From Bacteroidota bacterium (GTDB taxonomy: Bacteria; Bacteroidota; Bacteroidia; Chitinophagales; Chitinophagaceae): a stretch of 64,000 nucleotides of DNA. Below, piece by piece: positions 57,411-64,000 of the stretch; the stretch's first letter is position 1, and the number at the start of each line of letters is the position of its first letter. The position numbers were made by a program, and so were the translations under genes. Under the pieces are notes generated by a model. It had not been told where the DNA came from and did no database searches. It worked only from the letters and a program-made list of their open reading frames with translations. The DNA lies in contig JAKQGX010000001.1 of assembly GCA_029573235.1 (NCBI GenBank), forward strand, positions 1 through 64,000, given 5' to 3'.

Positions 57411-60400
57411 TTATTGTCGTTGGAAATACTCTTGTCCTATTCTGTCGAAAGCCAGTTTTGACAAGGCATCTACTCTGCCGGATATTTCTTTGCTGGTAGC
57501 AGTATCGCCGGCTTGTGCTGCAAAGGATCCTAGTATATTGATGACGCTAATGTCGCGTTGCACATCTGTGGCAAGGCTGGCTCTAGCATTTTCATTGCTT
57601 AATGAAGCAACGTATTTAACATCATCCTCTAAGTTTTTGGCAAGCTTTGTCAACAGATCTTTGGCTTTATCTTTTGCATCGGCACGGTAATAGGCATTCA
57701 CCATTAAGTAGCATTGGAAATCGTATGCGTATGCTTCGGGAGTGATGCCCTTCATTACTTTGTCTAATATTTGCACAGCTTCTGCTTTTCTTCCGCGTGC
57801 ACTCAGCTCATCAGCAATACGAGAAACGGTAATACGATATGGAGCTAGTGCCATTCTGTTTTTCTCATCAAAATATACATCCTTTCTTTCAGCACCACCA
57901 TACGTATATTGTTTCATGTATAAGTCGTACGATTTATCGACATCTACAAAACCATATTCACCCGGAGCTGTTTGACGCAATGGTGTTTGCGAATATGGCA
58001 TCAGGCGATATACATTTCCTTCTAAGCGCAAGTAATTATTAAGCCCTACATAGTTATCGCCACCACCTCCAAAATAGATGGGGCGTTTCCAACCATCTTT
58101 TGCAGCAGCGGCTACAATGTTTAATATGGCCAGTTGGTCTTTAGTAGCAGCATCATTAGGCAGGCTAAACTTAATATCCATATTGATGGGGAAGGAATCG
58201 TTTTCTTTCAACAGTCCTGATGCTACCAATTGCTCTCTGGTAAGGGAAGGTAAAAAGAAGTTACGAGTAGGGAGGTAGTTGGTCATATCTCCGTTTTGAG
58301 TACGGAGTTGATTGGTGGCATTGTTGCTAATGATAAAATTGCAAATTTCTTCTAAACTAAAATAACGGTCTTTGGGTATTTGCGGTGTTTCTACATAGCG
58401 CAAATAACTTCTTCTGTCACCGGCATAGTCTGCCGGTTTCCAAATCATTGGTACCGCATCAGCATCATTTATTTTATAGTTCAGTTGGTCAATATACCAG
58501 CTGATACCTAACAAACTGGTGTTGATAATACGCACATCTCTGCGCACACCTTCTACTTCTTGGGCATACCAAAGGGGGTAGGTGTCGTTATCGCCATACG
58601 TAAATAATATGGCATTGGGGGCGCATGAGTTCAACGTATTTACAGCAGACTCTCTGGCAAATGTTTTTCCGGAGCGGTCGTGGTCATCCCATTCTTCTGA
58701 AGCCATTAATACCGGCACCGCCAACATGCAAATGATGATCCCTAAAATGATGGCAGGCTTCCCCTTTATTGCTTTTTGCAACCACTCATTTACCATCAAT
58801 AGCCCAATACCTATCCATATCGCAAATACATACGCCGACATGTATTGGTAGTCACGTTCCCTAGGTTGTACCGGCGTATTGTTGATGTATAACTGTACGG
58901 CTATGCCGGTAAAGAAGAATAAAGAAAAGACAATAAAACCATTGCGCTTGTCTCTATTAAACTGATATACCAAGCCCAATACACCCAGTATAAACGGTAG
59001 AAAATATAACTGGTTTCGAGCTCTGTTGTTTCGATATCCTTCCGGCATTTTGTCGATATCGCCGACTTTCATGTTGTCAACAAACTTAATGCCTGAAATC
59101 CAGTTGCCTTCTTTGGGACCACCTTGTCCTTCAAAGTCATTTTGTCTTCCGGCAAAGTTCCACATAAAATAGCGCCACCACATCCAGTTGATTTGATAGC
59201 TGAAGAAGAAACGGTAATTATCTGCCGTAGTAGGAGATTCACCTTCTTCCAAGCCAAGATATTGACGGTAAAAAGCAGGATGGTTTTGCCCTGCATCCCA
59301 GATACGAGGGAAGAAGCGAGTGCTGGCATACTCGTATTCTAATTTGGTGCCTACTTCTTCGTAATAGTCTTTTCCATCTTTTTTAGATTGTGTGTACCAT
59401 TTCCCTTTTTCGATAATGCCGGTAGGTTGCGAATTGAAATCGGGACCAAAAAGTAACGGTTGTGAGCCAAATTGCTCGCGGTTTACATACGATAAAAAGG
59501 TGTTGGCATTGTCCGGATTGGTCATGTCAATAGGTACATCGGCACGAGAGCGCAACAATGGAATCATGTAAGATGAATAGCCGATTAATACGAAAATCAT
59601 TCCTAAGGTAGCCGTGTGTAGCAGATAGTTGTTTTTCTTTTTGGCATACATTAATAATGCTACCAACAAAGCAACAAACAACAACAAGAACACGATGGCC
59701 CCGGTATCAAATGGCATTTTCATGCTATTGACAAAGAAATAATCAAACTTGAAGGCTAAGTATGGAAGCCCTTGTACCACGCCGATTTGTATCAATCCCA
59801 ATACCACACATCCAATAATGAAGGCAATAAACGTACCCATTTTGGTTACTTCATAGCGTTTGAAATAATAGATTAACGCAATAGTTGGAATAGCCAACAA
59901 ACTGAGCAAGTGCGTGGCAATGGTAAGTCCCATCATAAAGAAGATGAATACCAACCAACGGTCGGCATAAGGCTTGTCGGCTACATGCTCCCACTTGAGC
60001 ATTGCCCAAAATACAACAGCCATCAGCAAGGAAGAGGTGGCATACACCTCAGCCTCTACTGCCGAAAACCAAAACGTATCAGAAAAGGTATAAGCTAAAG
60101 CCCCTATCGCGCCGGCACCCATTATCAACAATAGTTGCTGTCCGTTGGGTTCTTCGCTTTCGGAGGGTGCTATCAGGCGTTTGGCAAAATGTGTAATAGT
60201 CCAAAAAAGGAATAAAATCGTTAAGCTACTGGCTAGTGCCGACCATGTATTGATCATCAATGCCACCTTGCTCACATCACCACCGGCAAGGATACCAAAC
60301 ATACGCTGAATGAGCATGAAAAAAGGTGCTCCGGGCGAGTGCCCCACTTCCAGTTTGTACCCACAAGAAATAAACTCACCACAGTCCCAAAAACTCACGG

Positions 60401-60485
60401 TTCGTTCCATGGTCATCAGGTAAACAATGGTAGCAATGGCAAACACAGCCCATCCAACAAGGTTGTTGATTTTACGATAATTCAT
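57411..60485 (-). CDS. DUF2723 membrane protein (glycosyltransferase-like, O-mannosyltransferase fold)
   Basis: Start MNYRKINNLVGW; TVSFWDCGEFISCGYKLEVGHSPGAPFFMLIQRMFG motif; multi-TM N-half. Confidence 0.9.
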   Translation of the reverse strand: MNYRKINNLVGWAVFAIATIVYLMTMERTVSFWDCGEFISCGYKLEVGHSPGAPFFMLIQRMFGILAGGDVSKVALMINTWSALASSLTILFLFWTITHFAKRLIAPSESEEPNGQQLLLIMGAGAIGALAYTFSDTFWFSAVEAEVYATSSLLMAVVFWAMLKWEHVADKPYADRWLVFIFFMMGLTIATHLLSLLAIPTIALIYYFKRYEVTKMGTFIAFIIGCVVLGLIQIGVVQGLPYLAFKFDYFFVNSMKMPFDTGAIVFLLLFVALLVALLMYAKKKNNYLLHTATLGMIFVLIGYSSYMIPLLRSRADVPIDMTNPDNANTFLSYVNREQFGSQPLLFGPDFNSQPTGIIEKGKWYTQSKKDGKDYYEEVGTKLEYEYASTRFFPRIWDAGQNHPAFYRQYLGLEEGESPTTADNYRFFFSYQINWMWWRYFMWNFAGRQNDFEGQGGPKEGNWISGIKFVDNMKVGDIDKMPEGYRNNRARNQLYFLPFILGVLGLVYQFNRDKRNGFIVFSLFFFTGIAVQLYINNTPVQPRERDYQYMSAYVFAIWIGIGLLMVNEWLQKAIKGKPAIILGIIICMLAVPVLMASEEWDDHDRSGKTFARESAVNTLNSCAPNAILFTYGDNDTYPLWYAQEVEGVRRDVRIINTSLLGISWYIDQLNYKINDADAVPMIWKPADYAGDRRSYLRYVETPQIPKDRYFSLEEICNFIISNNATNQLRTQNGDMTNYLPTRNFFLPSLTREQLVASGLLKENDSFPINMDIKFSLPNDAATKDQLAILNIVAAAAKDGWKRPIYFGGGGDNYVGLNNYLRLEGNVYRLMPYSQTPLRQTAPGEYGFVDVDKSYDLYMKQYTYGGAERKDVYFDEKNRMALAPYRITVSRIADELSARGRKAEAVQILDKVMKGITPEAYAYDFQCYLMVNAYYRADAKDKAKDLLTKLAKNLEDDVKYVASLSNENARASLATDVQRDISVINILGSFAAQAGDTATSKEISGRVDALSKLAFDRIGQEYFQRQ

Positions 60486-60644
60486 TCGATTCTTAGTTTG
60501 GAATAAATAGCAATTCTGTCCTAAAAGCAAGTCTTGCTTTTTAGACGGCAACAAAAATAGAAAAATAGGTTAATGCACAAAGTCGATTGTGGCATTTAAC
60601 AAAAATTAATAGCCTACAAAACAAGCAGCTATACCTTGAGTGAA

Positions 60645-61082
60645 TTATGTAAGCAGATAGTCAATGTTTTTTATTTGATGCGGAAAAACCTCCTGTGCTA
60701 ATTGTACATCGCTAAGCGTTCGTAACGATTGCAAAAAACGGGATTTGAGTTCGGTAGCGATGGGCCCCTGTAAAAGTAATAAGTAGTCGATATTTTTGAG
60801 GTCAGCCAACAAGGTATGATTGCCATTTTTTAATTGGTACAAAGTATAGCTATCACTGCTATTAGGCACTTCGTATCGGTACAAGGTATAGTAGTGTTGC
60901 ACATCAGGGGTGGTATGCACACAGATATCTAGCTCCGGAGAAAGCCGTTTCAAATCAATATTAAATGATTGATTCAGCAACCAACAAAGCCGATAGATGG
61001 GCAACGAACAACCTATAGATATCAAGGAAGAATCCGAAAAGAAATCTTCGTGCATGGCTTCGGTATCCAGTATCAGTTTCAT
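60645..61082 (-). CDS. IPExxxVDY-type small protein
   Basis: 145 aa; C-terminal FPHQIKNIDYLL near-match to the family tail; family from memory. Confidence 0.65.
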   Translation of the reverse strand: MKLILDTEAMHEDFFSDSSLISIGCSLPIYRLCWLLNQSFNIDLKRLSPELDICVHTTPDVQHYYTLYRYEVPNSSDSYTLYQLKNGNHTLLADLKNIDYLLLLQGPIATELKSRFLQSLRTLSDVQLAQEVFPHQIKNIDYLLT

Positions 61083-61155
61083 TTATAGAGTAAAGTAGAA
61101 AGTATGAAACACAAATTTTACGTTTCTTTCAATAACTTGCAAGAAATATAAAATT

Positions 61156-62100
61156 ATGACCACTACAATAGTTGTTATTTCTATTATCCTATTATTAATC
61201 TTGACAGGGGTAGCCACTGTACAGCAAGGAACCGTAGCTGTTATCACCATTTTTGGTAAGTATCAACGAATACTACGCCCCGGTCTCAATTTTCGAATTC
61301 CCTTTATTGAAAAAATTTTCAGACGTATCTCTATTCAAAATCGTTCGATAGAATTGAAGTTTCAAGCCATTACCCAGGACCAGGCAAATGTGAACTTCGC
61401 CGCAATGCTTTTGTATTCGGTGCTTAACAACGACAGCCAAACGATACAGAATGTAGCGTTCAAATTTATGGACGACCGCAACTTTATGCAAGCCTTGATA
61501 CGCAGTGTGGAAGGGTCTGTACGGGCTTTTGTGGCAACCAAAAAACAATCTGAAATCCTACAATTGCGCAGCGAAATCATTTTTCATGTAAAAGACCAAC
61601 TGGACAAACAGCTGGAAGATTGGGGATACCATTTATTAGACCTGCAGCTGAACGATATTGCTTTCGACGAAACCATTATGCGCTCTATGGCGCAGGTGGT
61701 AGCTTCCAACAACCTGAAAGCTGCTGCCGAAAACGAAGGTCAGGCACTATTAATTACCAAAACCAAAGCCGCAGAGGCAGATGGTAATGCTATTAAAATT
61801 TCGGCAGAAGCCGAACGTCAAGCGGCGCAACTTCGTGGGCAAGGGGTAGCACTCTTTAGAGAAGAAGTAGCCAAAGGGATGGCAATGGCAGCCAAAGAAA
61901 TGGAAAATGCCAATCTGGATGCTTCTTTCATTTTATTCTCGATGTGGACAGACGCCATCAAACACTTTGCTGAATATGGTAAAGACAATACTATTTTCTT
62001 AGATGGATCCAACGATAATCTACAGCGCACCATGCAACAAATGATGTCATTAATCAAATCGCCGAAAGACATGAAAGGATTCCGCTCGGATGAGAATTAG
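61156..62100 (+). CDS. SPFH/Band 7 domain membrane protein
   Basis: TVQQGTVAVITIFGKYQRILRPGLNFRIPFIEKIFRRI; Ala/Glu-rich coiled coil. Confidence 0.92.
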   Translation: MTTTIVVISIILLLILTGVATVQQGTVAVITIFGKYQRILRPGLNFRIPFIEKIFRRISIQNRSIELKFQAITQDQANVNFAAMLLYSVLNNDSQTIQNVAFKFMDDRNFMQALIRSVEGSVRAFVATKKQSEILQLRSEIIFHVKDQLDKQLEDWGYHLLDLQLNDIAFDETIMRSMAQVVASNNLKAAAENEGQALLITKTKAAEADGNAIKISAEAERQAAQLRGQGVALFREEVAKGMAMAAKEMENANLDASFILFSMWTDAIKHFAEYGKDNTIFLDGSNDNLQRTMQQMMSLIKSPKDMKGFRSDEN

Positions 62101-62136
62101 TTCTTGGAGATAGATTAATGGATTACTTTTCGATAG

Positions 62137-63477
62137 ATGAAAACCACCTCCACCAAAAAATGGCATAGGGCATGGGCAATGTATGATTGGGCTAATAGTG
62201 CATATAGCCTTGTCATAACATCCACTATTTTTCCGGCATATTACATGGCTGTAACCGCTACTAAAGATGCCACCGGCGCTATTACTAACAATGAAGTATC
62301 ACTTTGGGGCTTCACTTTCAATAATGGGGCTTTATTCGATTATTCGATAGCTACTGCTTATCTATTGATAGCTATCTTATCTCCCATCTTATCCTCTATA
62401 GCCGATTACAAAGGCAACAAAAAAAACTTCATGCAGTTCTTTTGTACGATGGGTGCCTTGGCTTGTATGGGCTTGTTTTTCTTTAGAAAAGAGACTGTAG
62501 GGTGGGGGCTATTGTGCTCTACAATGGCAGCAGTGGGCTACTGTGGTAGTTTGGTTTTTTACAACGCATTTCTTCCGGAAATTGCTACGGTGAACGAACG
62601 CGACAAGCTCAGTGCAAAGGGCTACTCATACGGGTACATTGGCAGCGTATTATTACAACTTGTTTGTTTGGTACTGGTGCTCAATGCGGCACATTTTGCA
62701 GATGAAAGTTTGCCGGTAAGACTATCATTTTTATTGGTAGGCATTTGGTGGCTGGGTTTTGGGTTGATTCCCTTCTTTGTATTACCGAAAGGAAAGCCTG
62801 CAGAGCAACACCCCGAATACAATATCTTGATTAATGGATTTTACGAACTCAGAAAAGTGTATGCCCAGGTAAAAAAGATGCCGGTATTGCGTTCGTATTT
62901 AGGGGCGTTTTTTTTATATAGCATGGGAGTGCAAACGGTTATGCTGGCAGCAACTATTTTTGGAAGTACTGAAATAAAAAAACAAGATGGTAGTTTGTTG
63001 GGTATGCAAGAGCTCATCACCACCATTCTCATCATTCAATTGGTAGCCATATTGGGTGCTTTTTTGATGGCAAAAGTTTCCTCTTGGTTGGGCAACCTAA
63101 AAGCCTTACTGATTGTGGTTTTGATATGGATAGGTATCTGTGTAGCGGCTTATTTTACTACTTCAGACGGGGAGTTTTATATCTTGGCTGCTGTGGTGGG
63201 GTTGGTCATGGGAGGCATACAATCTCTCAGTCGTTCCACCTATTCCAAGCTGATGCCGGAGACCAGCGATACTACTTCCTTTTTCAGTTTTTATGATGTA
63301 ACGGAGAAAGTGGCGATTGTTTTTGGTATGTTTTCTTTTGGATTAATACATGAAATGACAGGCGCCATGCGCAATAGTATTTTGGCACTGATAGTGTTTT
63401 TTGCATTAGGCGGAATAGCACTTTACATGACCATCATAAGGCAGCGCTCCTATGCCCTCAAAGAGAATAAAGCATAG
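62137..63477 (+). CDS. MFS transporter, UMF1/Atg22-like
   Basis: WAMYDWANSAYSLVITSTIFPAYY; 12-TM pattern; GGIQSLSRSTYSKLMP. Confidence 0.88.
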   Translation: MKTTSTKKWHRAWAMYDWANSAYSLVITSTIFPAYYMAVTATKDATGAITNNEVSLWGFTFNNGALFDYSIATAYLLIAILSPILSSIADYKGNKKNFMQFFCTMGALACMGLFFFRKETVGWGLLCSTMAAVGYCGSLVFYNAFLPEIATVNERDKLSAKGYSYGYIGSVLLQLVCLVLVLNAAHFADESLPVRLSFLLVGIWWLGFGLIPFFVLPKGKPAEQHPEYNILINGFYELRKVYAQVKKMPVLRSYLGAFFLYSMGVQTVMLAATIFGSTEIKKQDGSLLGMQELITTILIIQLVAILGAFLMAKVSSWLGNLKALLIVVLIWIGICVAAYFTTSDGEFYILAAVVGLVMGGIQSLSRSTYSKLMPETSDTTSFFSFYDVTEKVAIVFGMFSFGLIHEMTGAMRNSILALIVFFALGGIALYMTIIRQRSYALKENKA

Positions 63478-63552
63478 CTTTGCATTATCAATAACAATCT
63501 TTTTTATCAAATTATTCATTGTCTGAACTGACAATAAAACCAAAACCAATAG

Positions 63553-64000
63553 ATGAAACTATATACCATTAATGCTGGATATTTTAAATTGGATGGCGGT
63601 GCCATGCATGGCGTAGTACCCAAAAGCATGTGGCATAAACAAAACCCCGCCGACGAAAATAATATGTGTACTTGGGCAATGCGCTGCCTATTAATGGTTA
63701 CCGATACGGAAAAAATATTGATTGATACCGGAATGGGAACCAAACAAGATGAAAAATTCTTCAGTCATTTTCATCCACATGGTGATGATCGTATCGAAAA
63801 GAATCTGGCAAAACACGGTTATTCTACAGCTGATATTACGGATGTGTTTTTGACGCACCTCCATTTCGACCATTGTGGTGGCGCTATTAAGAAGGAAGGA
63901 GACCGGCTATTGCCAGCATTTGAAAACGCTACCTTTTGGGTTGACGAAACACATTTACAAGCAGCGTTACAGCCCAATGAAAGAGAGAAAGCTTCTTTTT
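63553..64000 (+). CDS. MBL-fold metallo-hydrolase (partial, runs off window)
   Basis: From ATG 63553: ILIDTGMG and VFLTHLHFDHCGGA (HxHxDH). Confidence 0.88.
   Translation, partial: MKLYTINAGYFKLDGGAMHGVVPKSMWHKQNPADENNMCTWAMRCLLMVTDTEKILIDTGMGTKQDEKFFSHFHPHGDDRIEKNLAKHGYSTADITDVFLTHLHFDHCGGAIKKEGDRLLPAFENATFWVDETHLQAALQPNEREKASF

Overview
This 64 kb window looks like an ordinary chromosomal stretch from a Bacteroidota genome, probably Chitinophagaceae-like. The evidence is T9SS sorting domains, a GldB-like lipoprotein, DUF4294 and IPExxxVDY-type proteins, TAnnTTTG promoter elements and moderate-to-low GC. It holds about 50 protein genes, mostly housekeeping: argS, eno, tpiA, trhO, dnaG, ruvX, def, rpmD-rplO-secY, map, holA, dapB, pepT, msrA, lptD-like. 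There are four tRNA genes (fMet-CAT, Glu-TTC, Arg-CCG, Ser-TGA) and many clear hairpin terminators. I saw no CRISPR array, prophage, IS element, rRNA or recognisable defence island. The most interesting locus is a GC-rich T9SS patch at 27.4-28.65 kb. There a G8 tract interrupts a signal-peptide leader: the leader from ATG 27426 is stopped in its own frame, and one extra G (or two fewer) fuses it to a T9SS-CTD mini-ORF. That CTD is a 105/109-identical direct repeat of the CTD of the next gene. Other points worth checking are an isolated rpmD-rplO-secY(-map) fragment of the spc ribosomal operon with no rpsE upstream, an SPFH/ribbon-helix-helix gene pair, an EGF-like lipoprotein and a possible near-leaderless mRNA. 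I found no strong candidate for a wholly new multi-gene system.
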